In this document: positions 22,314 to 34,458 of the stretch, piece after piece
Numbering within the stretch: the stretch's first letter is position 1
Layout of the letters: every line of letters starts with the position of its first letter
Assembly: GCA_963969595.1 (NCBI GenBank)
Contig: OZ018408.1
Location: 1,426,001 to 1,490,000, forward strand
Direction: 5' to 3'
Origin: Neckera pumila
Lineage: Eukaryota; Streptophyta; Bryopsida; Hypnales; Neckeraceae
Length of the DNA: 64,000 nucleotides
Position numbers and translations under genes: made by a program
Notes under the pieces: model-generated
The model's input: the letters and a program-made list of their open reading frames with translations, nothing else
Told to the model about the DNA's origin: nothing
The model's database searches: none

Positions 22314-22953
22314 TTAACCCCTAAATGCCCAAGGCACCCAAATTTGGTGTTTGCAAAACTTTGAAATTAAATAAAACCTAATGAAGTTGCTATTTTTAGT
22401 AGTTTATATTTTTAAAAAGCTCCTCTTGAAGTTTAATTTTAGCATCGAAAATCCAATCTTGAAATTAAATGATAGTGATTTTTCTATTCAGGTTTTTGTA
22501 CAAGGGTACTTATTGCAATCTTGACTTCCCATAGTGTTGAGAGCTCTTGGAAATGAGCCTCAAATACACTAGATCTTGGAGAAAAAATCACATTCAAAAT
22601 TCATTTAAAAAAATTATAGAGTAGATTTTAAGAAGCCCTAAATTGATCGGGGTTATACAAATTAGGCCCGTTAACCTCATATTTTTTTGGTCACCAACTT
22701 TTTAGATTTGACTTGTGTAAAGAAGATTGAAAGATTTTTACAGTTCTAGCACCCTCATGGTCAAATATTATAATCTTTCATTCCATAAGTGATATTGTTG
22801 TGTTTTCTTTTCCTATGAGATCTCTAACATGTCCAGTTTGAAGTTGTACGGTTACAATTCAAAAAAAATTGATACAACTTATCAAAATGTTTTTGTTCAA
22901 TTTAGAGCAAATTTTAGGAAGCCTAAAACATGCCTTGTGCATTTAGGGGTTAA
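22314..22953 (+). mobile_element. TTAA-flanked TIR element, family B, copy 2
   Basis: TTAA at both flanks (22314-22317 and 22950-22953), CCCCTAAATGCCCAAGGCA at the left and TGCCTTGTGCATTTAGGGG at the right (19-bp terminal repeats, one mismatch). Colinear over its whole length with the copy at 1942-2586. No transposase. Confidence 0.8.
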
Positions 22954-24366
22954 ACACAATTTATGTGTTTTGACAATGAGTAGTCAAGCTCTCATCTTCA
23001 AACTGTCCCATACCTTTTGAGGATGCATGATAGACAATGGGTTGCATTATAAAAATGATCTCTTCACCCATTATAAACATGGGTTGACATTGAATTGTAT
23101 TGAAATCTTTTCTAATATTTAGATTTTCTTTTCAAATAATTTTCTATAGATTTGGCAAGGTGACTTGTTAATTTTCAAAATTATTCAAAGTTTGAAATTT
23201 TTTATTATTTTTTATCAAAAGTGGCCTCTAGCTATGGTAATTGGATATGCAAGGGGCTTGAAGTTCCTTAGGATGGCTGAAGAAAGTAACTTACGAGCCT
23301 TGTGAGAACTGCACCTAATTAAAAAACAATTATGGCAGTTCCAAACCTGAATTCTTATTAAAAAAGATTATTTCCTTCTTATGCGCAGGTTATATCTTTT
23401 AACATCTATAGTTTGCAAACACCAAGTGGAAATGGGCCTTCAGTGCATAATATGTAGTGAGAAGGTTTGTACTTTGAAACATTTTTTTTGAAAAGTAGTA
23501 AGAGGCCCCTTAGTGAGAAGCTATGTTAGCCAGTGGTCATTACTCGGCACCTCTCTTAGTGCATAGTCTACACTATTGTATGACGGTCATCTATATAATG
23601 ACTGACAATTTTTTTAACCTTGAATCCATATTAAGAATTAAATGATATTATTTATTCTATAATGTCATGATTTAAAGATGACTATTGATGTCAATATAAT
23701 TATGCATTTTAAAGTCTATAATTACGTGAATACTAAATTACACAACAAGCCGTTTGTGGGAGGTTTGACGTACTTTTAGTTCTAAGACTTTAATGTCCAT
23801 TTTGTTAATTTGGCAATATTTTACAAACCAAAAATTGTGACATGTATCTTCTTCAAAGGTCTAATTTCAAACCCAAAACTAAAATAATTATAGATTTTAT
23901 TTTGAGTTTGTGCGGCCAATGGCCTGAACTGCACCAAAGTAAGTGGCTGACCCATTTCCAACCACCCCCTGATTTCTAATCTATAGGTTGTTGCCATTTC
24001 GTAAATATGTGGCTCAGTTCCTAGAGTAGTTGTGGCATTGTTTGATTTACTGCAAGGTGGTCAATATTACAACAAGCCCATGGTTGAGTTTGTAATCAGC
24101 CTGTGGTCAAAATTAAAAAGGTCTATATTACCATAATAGGTCAAAGAGAATCTTCTACTAAAAACTTGTAGTAATTACGTTTTGTATAATAAAATTTTGG
24201 AAAAATATGCAATCCTTTTAAACTCTATTTCCATATACAGGAAAAATTTTGCACTCAAAAAATCTGCACTCCAAATATGCGTAATTGCTTAAGTGGTTGG
24301 AAATAAGTTGGTTACCTTAATGGAACCATTGTTTGGCTAAATGAAGATAGGTTTGGCCCATAAATT
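22954..24366. other. AT-rich gene-free spacer
   Basis: No gene, RNA or clear repeat is recognised in about 1.4 kb. Confidence 0.4.
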
Positions 24367-24634
24367 GGTCGAGCTTATAGTTGTATAATGAGCCTCTTGC
24401 GGAGGTAAAGCCAAAGGTGAATATAAAAAGAAGACCCCCTATTTTGTGCCATCTGTGATCAATTGTTAACGCCTCTTCTAGGTTAATTTGAGGCCTCTGC
24501 TTGCAAATATGAACTTAGAATTTGCAAAAAAATTCATGCTTAGCAAATAAAACACTCCTGCATGTTTCTCAGGGTAAAACTGGGCAGACAAAACGGCCTC
24601 CGCAAGAGACTCGTCATACAACTATAAACTCGAC
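24367..24634. mobile_element. MITE with about 39-bp terminal inverted repeats
   Basis: The left arm (24367-24405) reads GGTCGAGCTTATAGTTGTAT followed by AATGAGCCTCTTGCGGAGG. The right arm (24597-24634) is its reverse complement with about four differences. The 190-base interior is AT-rich and non-coding. No unambiguous target duplication is visible, so the superfamily is not assigned. Confidence 0.65.
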
Positions 24635-26052
24635 CCCAAAAACTCTGAGTATCCAACCTCCTTAGGCACCACGCACCGCGGGGTGTGGCTCACGCTGCTC
24701 CCCGGGGCACTTGGCTTTTTTTCTTTTTTCTTTTGTTTTCTCTTTTTTTTCTTTTTCTTTGGTTGTTGTACCCAGGCTGGGTCTTTGTATTTTATTTCTT
24801 GCAGTGAAGGATCCCTTTTATTTGTGTCAAAAAAACAAAAAAGCCCTCCGAGTATGTACAGTGCCCAAGTTTGACCAGTAGCAACAAGAGCTGCCAGGAA
24901 CTTTCATAATTGGGACTGTCGAACTCACAACATATTGTCAACACAAATTCATGTTTCTATATTTGGAAAATTTAGACTCCGGAGTATATAGAATGATTTA
25001 ATTCTATTTGAAAGTTACATCCAACATAGATTACGTGCTTTTTGTCAAAAGCTGCCACATGTCATCTTAGATTTGGTTTAAGAATTAAGATGACAAAGAC
25101 TTTTCAACTTCTAATATAGAAATTCAAATTGAAGACTTTCTTGTCAAACCGATTGATTGGCCAACCTTGCATTGGTGGTCATCTTGTTGAGAATCACTTC
25201 AAGTTTTCAGAATTTCTCCACCTTATTTAAAGTGTCCTTCAAAAATTTCACGAAACCATCTCCATACTTACTTATGATTGGTTGACTATTGATCTTTTTA
25301 GATTTTGATTCTAGATCCTGCTATACGACGATTTCTACTTTGAAAATTCATGAAAATTACATGCCATATCTAAAAGTTTTAATTTTTTTTTGAAAATTTA
25401 TGATTTTCAGTTGCTAATACTACAAAAAAATTATTATTATTAGGAAAAGGTACCTCCGACCATACTGAATTGTTTGTTTTGACGGTTTGACTGGTGTTTC
25501 CATCTTAGAGTACAATTTTCATAGTTACCGACTGTCTACACGCCAGGTTGCAATAAAAGTCAAGCTATTATTATTCTGATTACAACTGCCGGGGACCAGG
25601 GGTTGAATTCAGATCAAGTGCCACACGTATCCGGAACGAACATATTCTGTGAGGAAATGATGCATCTGTTGCTTTTGTGGCCCATCTGTGGAAACAGCAC
25701 TGAAAGCGCGTGGCCTGGAGGAGCTCTGGATTCCCTGAGAGTTAAGAGGTGTTTGAAAAAATTGGCAAGGCAGGAAAAATCGGTAACTTTTAAAGGCAGA
25801 CAAGTTGATAAGGCAGAGAGTCTTCGAGTGTTTCGATTCTTCTCGAGAAGAATTCTCACTGGCTTCTGTTTTTTTTGTTTTTTTTGACACAAATAAAGGG
25901 ACAAGGCTGGCTTCTGGTTTTCCTTTGAAGCACGCGAATGAGTTGTCCTTGTGCCGACAGATGCTAGCTAGGATCTACAAGAGTTTCTCTCAAGCCATGC
26001 TTCTCCTTCATCAGGCCGAATTGAGAAGACTTATTGAGGGTGTGACTGGACA
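24635..26052. other. Upstream region of the receptor kinase gene
   Basis: Includes a GC-rich patch (GGTGTGGCTCACGCTGCTCC near 24680) and a T/C-rich tract, then AT-rich sequence. From about 25.58 kb the composition becomes gene-like and probably holds the promoter and 5' UTR of the kinase. An open frame at 25603-25887 has antisense rivals and no domain, so it is not called. Confidence 0.4.
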
Positions 26053-29000
26053 ATGGGCAAGCTGCTGCTGGAAATGAGGCTGGGTACTGTCGTCGCTGTG
26101 GTTTGCATCCTCAACGCTTCAGGAGCGTGGTCGCAGGCTGATCCAGGTCCGTGAAATCAATCTCTCAATCTTGTTGCTTGCTCTCCGGGCTTGCTCTTGT
26201 ATCTCAAGTCACTAGAGCGAATTAAGCTTGTCGTTTAACATTCACCAGATCCGGAGCTGTGTCGCTTCTCACGGAGAAAATGATCTAATGTTAGGAACAA
26301 AGTCGCCCGGCCCCACGTTTTGTCCTGGGTGACCTTTTTTCACTCACCCCAGGTTTCGTCGCTATTTCAGGGAATTTACAGCGACGGAGTTATCACAAAC
26401 TAAGATTGTTATGCACTTTACCACAAAAGTAGTGAACGGATTTGTAGCTTTGTACAACTTCTCTGTGAGGAGTGTGAGCGTACGTTGTGCGTTATGTTCC
26501 TTGTTTTTCAATTTCTGAGTATCCGATCTTCATGAGGAGGACTGATGCAAGAATGTATAAACTTTTGAGCCTTGTAAGTCCCCACCCGCATCAGTTGTGG
26601 CTTAAGTCGGTAGGTGTCCTCACTGCCTTGGTTGGTGTGGGCAAACATTATTTGTTGATAAATTGTCGACAGTTGATACATCTACAGGGGATTTGAGGAA
26701 GTTTGAGTACTAGAAAAGGGAGGCAGTCCTGGCTGCTTGTTTCTTTGGGCTTAGCCCCAGAAGGGCTTGACTCGTTCACACTTAAACCCTACAAGACCAA
26801 AGGTCTTATCTTTGGTCAAAAACACTCAAACTGCCATTCCTATTGCAAAGAGCAAAAAACTGTGAAAATTGGGGTTTTCTTGCATGCCTAACCATAGGTT
26901 CTTGCACTGGAGTAGTGTAAGAATGTGTTGAAGAAATTTCAGAAACTGTGGTCACATACATTGTGTTTAAAGTGAAAGAAAACAAGTTTATTTGCACCTT
27001 GCATTTCATGACTAGATTTTGTGGCTTGAACCTTCTTAACTTAATTTTTGTGCACTCTAGCAAAGTAGAAATTGTGCTTAGGATGGCATAACTTTTGTTC
27101 TTGAACACCAATTGAAATATAATAATATTCCATTCCTAGAAAGCTAATGTATTTTTTTATCTTAAGAAGAAGTTTCAAAAAATCTTGACAAAAATTGAGA
27201 CTGTAGGAGCTTTCCCAAAAGGGCACAATGGTCCCTTAGAGTTAACCTTGAAGCATTGGAGTATCTTGTTTAAATTAGCTGCTCAGGCTATCTAGTTGTT
27301 ACTGGAAGAAGTCGAGCTTCTGGATCTAGTGAGCATGCATATTCATATTGCTTAGCTTACTTTGGTGTGGCAGGGATATTTCTCAACATCGACTGCGGTG
27401 CCTCACTCGAAATTTTTGACCCCGTCACAAACTTACCATGGTATGCGGATACTACTTACATCAGCACTGGAGAGTCCTCTTCAAACGTGCCTAAGTGGGC
27501 TAACCATCCTCAACTCGACACCCTCAGATACTTCAATGATACTCGTTTTCCGAAGTACTGTTACACGCTGCCAGTGAAAAACAATTCCACGTACATGCTG
27601 AAGACGGAATTCTATTACGGAGTCTACGATGGTGGGAACTCTGCGCCATCGTTCCAGATGACCATAGATGGACTGGTGGTTGCGAATGTCACCAGTACTC
27701 TGACCACTGGATATTACTATGAGACAACGTATGTGGCAAAAGGGAACACGACGTTCCTTTGCTTGCTGAGAGACCAGACCAAAGCCAACCCTTACATTTC
27801 TACCATCTCCTTACGCCGTGTAAACGCCTACCCTGTCATGTATAACAATCAACTGTCCCACGGATTTGTGGCTAATACCCAAAGGAGATATACTTTTGGA
27901 TCTAGCAAGACTCCAAGGTGTGTGTGTGTGTGTATATCTGCATTCTTGTGCCTTATTTTATTTGGTTCATTTTCATTTTATGAGTGAAATTACCTCTCAT
28001 GAAAATGGTTTCTAACGCTCATTATTAATACGCTCATAATTGCACAGATATCCCAATGACATTTACGATCGGACTTGGACTAAAGTTGATGAGACACAGC
28101 CATCCATACTGTCTTCCACAACTCCACTACAAGTCCTGAACACAACGAGGCCCTTGGTTTACGCAGGTGGCAACTCTGATTATGCTCAAGTGCCAGTGAT
28201 GGTTCTTCAATCTGCATTAGCTTCAAAATCCCGCATGACTTTAAATCTGCCTCATAGGTGGGGGGACGAGGGATTCCTGTTTTTGCACTTTGCGGAATTG
28301 AATCCTGCAGTAAATGCAACCTCAAGAGTATTCACGGTGAATACTAGCTCGGGAGGGAAAGTTCTGGTAAACCCCTTCAACGACAGCTTTGCTGCCGGGG
28401 GTGATGCCGATGGTTGGTGGTTTAATGACATTAAATTCACGAGTACTGGTTCTGAGACTTTATTCACTGTAGACTTGATTCCTACTTCATATTCTCTCTA
28501 TGGCCCAATATTAAATGCTGTTGAGTTTTTCGAATATTTCAAGGACACGTCGCGTTCGAAGACACTTGACGTGGATGGTGAGTGCTAAGGTCTGCACTTT
28601 TCTTCTGCAATTCATTTTCAATGAAAAGATACATTACCCTAGACCCTAGACCCTAGACCCTAAAAACCCTAAACCCTAAACCGCGAATTTAGGAATTTAG
28701 ATTGATGCATTGACTACTTTTGATGGAAGTGGCACTAATCGCTTGTGAAAATCAAGTGCAGCACTAGCCATTGACGCCGTCAAGTCAAGTTTGGGCCTTG
28801 AAGAGTGGACTGGTGATCCATGTATCCCTGTTCCCCATACTTGGGTGAATTGCTCTCTAGTCGATCCTCCAACTATTGAATCAGTGTGAGTATATGTTAG
28901 CAACTTGTTGTCTTCCAAAATGGCATCTCTTTTCTCTTTAGTTGTTTTGTCAGCCTGATGATTTCATATACCCCGGATGGTTTATGAAAATCGTCTTGCA

Positions 29001-32000
29001 AATATGGTCTTTCATCTCTCGAAATGGATAGTGCTGATCTTTTGCAAGGATAGAATTTGTTTCGTTCTGATTTGGTTACAGCATTCTGAGCTTTATGGAA
29101 ATCTGGACAGCTTAGAACTTTTTTAGTTTAAGACCGTGGTGATCACTTGAGCTTGTTTGCACCTTCGCAGGGACCTCTCCAACTACAATTTGGCCGGGAC
29201 TATAACTGCTGCATTTGCCAAACTTCAGATGCTCACCACCTTGTACGTATTTCATCCCTCATATACTTCAAAATCCAAGCTACGGCAGTTCACGCTACAT
29301 CAGTCACGAATACTAGCTAAGAAAATGGTGTGACAAGAGTTGTCATCATACTTTGCTAAGAGGACTCTCTTCTCTGCTAATTTTGCAATCTATTGAAATT
29401 TTATGCTGTATATTTGCTTGCAATGTACAGAAATCTTTCTGGCAACAATTTGACAGGGGAGTTGCCCGACTTGAGTCCTTTGAGCAATCTTCGAATATTG
29501 TAAGTTTTGTGATCGTTGCATCGTTGACCTTAAACATGAGCCATCGATGTTATCCGCTAGTACTCATTTGGTATTTTTTCATCCTGTCGTGGGTCTAAGA
29601 TCATCGTGAGGGCCTGTTCTGACAATCATTTCTCTGAATTCAGGGATCTGCAGGACAACAAACTTATTGGGTCACTACCCGAGTGGTTAGGAAACCTAGA
29701 ATTTCTGACAGAACTGTAAGTATCAAAATCAATCTTCAGAAACTGCAGTCATTTCCGATGCATATTTGCAGCCGATGCATGTCTGCTTGCTGTGTGATTG
29801 GGGGTGACTATCACACGATTGACTCACTGATTTAGTTAGTGAAACAGCTATGTGCAGAACAACAATTTTACGGGTGTTATTCCTTCAGCACTTAACAGAA
29901 CTGGATTAACCTTCAAGTAAGATGATCTTACTTCTCTCATCTGAATTTGCAGTATATTCGTTTTGGGAACTGTTCTTGCAAAGGTGCTCAATTAACTGTG
30001 CACTCATTAATGTTTGTGTTTGTTTCCACATGTCTGAAGGTTTCAGCCTGGAAATACACTTGTTTGGTCACAAACCACTGATAGACATCCTCACAAGACC
30101 AATATTTGGGTCATTGTTGGTCCTGTTATTGGAGGTGTAGTAGCAGTAATTGTTGCGGCAATCTTCATTATTTACTGTTGTGTTTGTAAAAAACGTCGAT
30201 CCGGAAACAATGTTTCTGCTACAAGTGCAGACAAGGCTGCTCCTGTAGAATTAGTAACAGGTCGAGCTCCTAATGCTGGAGGTGCGAGATCCTTCTCTGT
30301 CGCAGAACTTACTAGAGCAACAGAAAATTTCAATAGAGAGATTGGCAAAGGAGGGTTTGGGTCTGTCTATTATGGAAAGCTTCGTGATGGCGTCGAGGTT
30401 GCCGTGAAAGTCCTTAACAACATCACAGGCAATCAAGGAAGTAATCAAGGAGCAAATGAGTTTTTCAATGAGGTACTATAATTGCTACCTCTTCCTTGAT
30501 CCCTTCAAGCTACCTGAGACTCTTATTTGAAATCTTTATTTGTAATGTCTTTCCCGCGGTTTGGTTTAGACTTCATACTGTCACGTGGAACATATTAAGC
30601 CCTAAGTGCGTGAACTAAAAAGAGGCTTAAAGATTAGAGGCACTAATTTAGGTTCTTAAACCTGTTTTATCGATTCAAGATGCAAGGACATGATTTTCGT
30701 TCTATTGGATATTTTGCTACCTTCCTTTCAGTTCCTGACTTCCTGTAGATACGGAAGCACCCACTGCTGGCCAAAAAGGCAGTTGGGGGTAAATGGAAAT
30801 TAATTCTGCAATGTGAGGTGTTGACATGTTAATATTGGTGTGGGAGGGCAGGTTGATGTGTTGTCCAGAGTTCATCATAGAAACTTGGTTTCATTGTTGG
30901 GCTTCTGCAATGAAACAGGAAACCAAATGTTGGTATACGAGTATTTGCCCCAGGGATCTTTACGAGACCGATTGAATGGTATAATCAATTCTAGAACAAA
31001 CTCTCACAAGTTTTTCTTCCAAATTTATTTCACAACCTTTTTCCTCCACAGGTTGCACTGACACTTTTCCATGAAACTGTAATGTACTCAAATAGCGTCC
31101 AGACATCTGGGAGTAGTTGATTTCAAGGCCCGCCTGAATGTGGCGTTGAATGCAGCGCAAGGTAGCCAAGCTCAACTTTGATCCACTGATTCCTTGCTTC
31201 TGGTTCTCCATCAGTATCAATTCTTGTCCAGCGTTTTTCAGTGAAAATCAGTCTTGGTTTGGGCATGATCAGATCCTTTTGTCAACACTAGAAGAAAACC
31301 AACCTTTGAAGTATTCTAGCAAACATAGTTGCATTAAACCTTGCCATGTGTAATGGCATTAAAGACAGTTTCTAACGTGAAATCTGCCAGTTTTAACGCA
31401 GCTACGTTTTTAACACGTGTGAGGATGGGTTGTCAATTTTGTACTGAGTGTGGGGCGTTGGTAAATTGAATCTGCCAGGGCTGGAGTACCTACACACTGG
31501 GTGCAATCCAGGCATAGTGCACCGAGATGTGAAGAGCTCCAATATCTTGCTCATCAACACAAAAGAAGCGGCCAAAGTGGCCGACTTTGGGTTGTCAAGA
31601 TTGTTCCCTGGGGAAGATGGCTCCGTCACCGACGTCAAAGGCACCCGAGGATACATTGACCCAGAGTAGTCAGCTCACCTTATATGAGCCACCATAACAC
31701 CAATGCAAAATATGGAAGATAAAGTGACAGATTGTATTGGTTGAGGATTTGATTCATAACTCAAATCTTTCTTTCTTGTATTGAAATCCCCTCTAAGAAT
31801 CTGATTTAGACGGTATGCAGTGAATGAGATTGGACTGCAAAAAGATATCTTCACGTGAGGTCAATTTAAAGTGCTAAATCTTGAATTTAAACTTTTGACT
31901 ACTATGATAGTTTGCCATTCTTATAATCAGGAAATTGGAGAATTCTGTAGGACGAACATAGCATGCTTTTCACGATTTTACAGTTGGAGTTTGCAGACTA

Positions 32001-33305
32001 GGTACCAAAAATGAAATTTGGAAGGATTAGATGTTGGTCGTGCGATACAAATGCCATTATTCAGTTCATAACCACTTCCACATGTTGCTCTAAATCCCAC
32101 ATTATTTATGGTGATTTGAATCCTAATTTTGTCAGTTCTCTTCCTTGTCTGCAGGTATGTGACAACTCACCTCTTGACGTCAAAGAGCGATGTGTACAGC
32201 TTTGGCGTGGTGCTTCTGGAGCTCTTGACAGGCCGTGTCCCGGTTCCTTCAACTTCTGAACCGCAATCCGACTTTGCTTGGACCATCTGTGATTGGGTAC
32301 CTAGTTGCTTACCACTACTTGATCTCTTCGCAATGTGAGCTAGATCGGAGAAAACTTTGCCTCAATTAATATTATTAATATTAGCCCAAGAACATAAACT
32401 CTATGTAGGCTAGATGGCGACCGTTGCCATGGATGTTTTCATGCACAACCAAGTGAGCAATCACAGGGAGACTACTCTCCGGTTCCCAGATCCCCCCCTG
32501 CCCCGATTCACACTGTTTCCAGCATGGAAAATCAACGCCAGTCTTGTTAAAAGTAATGCAATTTCATTAAAATGCCATAGTGGACCTCCAAGAAATTAAG
32601 GAAATGAAACAATTTGGGAGCCGAGGTGGGAAATCCTAGCTGACCAGTGCACAATGTTTTGTACGAAATGCAATTTGTATAGAAATAGGCAAAATGCATT
32701 GATAAATAGATGGGCCAGACTAGGTAGTCAGAATAGGAGCCTGGTAGCTCAGGTGGATAGCAGTTTGGAAGGCCATAATCACACACGGTGATGAATACCG
32801 AACAGCTAACAAAAGATTAGGTGATGGTCGCTGCTGCTCTAACACTTGGCATATGAACTTGCACATCTATGGACACGGCAAGCTAATGTCCATCTCAGAA
32901 CGCCGCATGGAACACCGCCAAGTTAAAAGAATCGACGGTGCTCTCACTGACAGCGGACCTGATGTCTTGCAGGTGCGAAGGACGCTCCAGAGTGGTGGCA
33001 ACACAGACCAGATCCTGGACTCAAGCTTGAAGTCTTCCCATCCTGACAAAGAGGCGGTGTGGATATTGACAGACGTGGCGATGATGTGCGTGGAGCCCAG
33101 GTCCATTCACAGGCCCTCCATGGCGGAGGTTGTCCATGAGCTTCGGAACGCGCTTACTATCGAAGAGGCCAACACCGAGGCAGCTTATTACACTCACCAC
33201 CAGCAGCAACACCAACACCAACACCAACAGAGGCAACGTTACACATCAACTTCGCCTGATTATGATTCAGGTGCTTTAAACACAAGCTGCCTAGCTTCTC
33301 GGTGA
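26053..33305 (+). CDS. Malectin-like LRR receptor-like Ser/Thr kinase, 14 exons, 946 aa
   Basis: Exons: 26053-26146, 27374-27917, 28048-28577, 28762-28885, 29171-29242, 29431-29499, 29644-29715, 29848-29916, 30040-30472, 30852-30978, 31117-31161, 31479-31665, 32155-32296, 32973-33305; 2841 nt, in frame. Plasma-membrane receptor kinase of the LRR-I/SYMRK-like type. Exon 1 is a signal peptide; then a malectin-like domain (GIFLNIDCG start, residues about 32-390), a GDPC motif (WTGDPC), LRRs in 69-72-nt exons (430-525), a transmembrane helix (about 547-570), and the kinase: GKGGFGSV (627-634), Lys648, HRD (Asp743), DFG (Asp762), [10 protein letters not shown]. It is an RD kinase with all key residues. 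The tail is His/Gln-rich. Exon 11 begins at one of two in-frame acceptors three bases apart. The stretch before DFKARL is shorter than usual, so a small exon may be missed. Ligand unknown. Confidence 0.88.
26782..27245 (-). mobile_element. TTAA element, family A, copy 4, inside kinase intron 1
   Basis: Starts TTAAACCCTACAAGACCAAA followed by GG and ends AAAGGGCACAATGGTCCCTT, AGAG, TTAA (27242-27245). In reverse orientation it matches both ends of family A (GGTTCTTG...; CCATTCCTAGAAAGCTAATG), but at about 464 bp it is half-length, with an internal deletion. It lies wholly in the first intron, so it has been tolerated in a transcribed gene. Confidence 0.65.
28637..28682. repeat. Interstitial telomere-like repeats in a kinase intron
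   Basis: Four CCCTAGA units are followed by CCCTAAAAA, CCCTAAA and CCCTAAA. The last units match the plant telomere repeat (CCCTAAA)n; the first are a one-base variant. It sits in the intron between exons 3 and 4 of the receptor kinase. Confidence 0.75.
32737..32805 (+). repeat. tRNA-derived (SINE-like) fragment in the last kinase intron
   Basis: TGGTAGCTCAGGTGGATAGC (from 32742) fits a pol III A box. About 30 bases later GGTGATGAATACC (32787-32799) is placed like a weakened B box. The spacing suits a tRNA or SINE head. No full cloverleaf is evident, so a decayed tRNA-derived SINE is the best reading. Confidence 0.4.
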
Positions 33306-34458
33306 ATCAATGGTACCTACATACACTCAAACCTCTTTTAATTTATGTTACTGTCTTTGGGGATTGATGGACTTCCAAAGGCACTCACATTGTGACAATT
33401 GTGACACTTGATGTGAAGTTGATAAGGTGGCAGGAGTCAGGAAGGTGGTGTAGAATCCTTCACGATTCTCCAGCTCTTTGTCATCACTTTTGGATGCAAG
33501 TTCTTGTGATATGATGTGTGCTGTGTGTTGAGGAGTGTTGAACTGGGGAAGTCTTGTGGCTAAGGTTGGTGAGAGAATTGAGGTTATGCCGGTAGTGGAG
33601 AAGGCTGGTGAAAATAAAGAGGTCTGGGTTGAGTAGCTGTGCCAATTTGAATTTCGTTGTTATGGTTTTCATGTAAATCTTGTTACTGAACGGTTAAAAT
33701 AGGCAGATGCTGTACACTTTTAGGTTTTGGGCTGTTGTGAATAAATTGGATTTTTGTGTAGACTTTCAAGAATTGTGCTAGACTTGAATCTTTTTTGGGG
33801 GGGTGCCGTCTATTGCAAAGAAAAAATGTTATGTGTACATTTGTTGCTACTCACATAACAGTCAGTAGCAGTCAGTGCTACTGCCCTCCCCCGAATGGAA
33901 TGATCAACTCTAATCACAAATTGCAAACGATAACAATATGATTCAAAAGTTGCTACAATAGACTGTCATCTTCCAAAGTGGACTTTCTATTTTTATCTTG
34001 GGCACTTGGTGTGAAGTGAAGCAGGAGAAATGAAATCGGAGAGCCACCTGCACGTTTAGCATCAATGTATTGACCAAATAGAAGAAGATACAGCATTTCA
34101 GACAGTGGGCGACGGTGTGGTGGTCGAGGTTCACATTTGAGCTTACGACCAGTATTCACTACACCATGAAAGGAGTCCAATCTTCACTTTTCTGCTTGAA
34201 ATGTGGTTGTCATCTGCATGAAAGAATAACGGAGGAGCCGACCAAACACTTCCACATAAGGTTCACTTAATATTCACTGTGCTAACTCCTTGTCCTCGCA
34301 CAATCTGGTTTAGTCACTCAATCATATATACATACACGATCTTCTGTTCAAATGATTCACAGCTGATGTAAGTGGTATGGACTATACAGCTCTCTTACAA
34401 GATTTCAGCACGGGCCTTCAAATCTAACTTGTGTACAACTAGTTCATCACAATTCCCA
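33306..34458. other. Convergent intergenic region (kinase and seipin 3' ends)
   Basis: Holds the 3' UTRs of the plus-strand kinase and the minus-strand seipin. AATAAA occurs at about 33741, a possible polyadenylation signal for the kinase. A seven-G run is near 33799. No further gene is recognised. Confidence 0.45.

Noticed and set aside
31666..31668. Kinase exon 12 ending three bases later at GAGTA|GTCAGC
   Set aside because: That donor would create a TAG codon at the junction; the donor at 31666 (GTAGTC) gives the conserved DPEY motif in frame.
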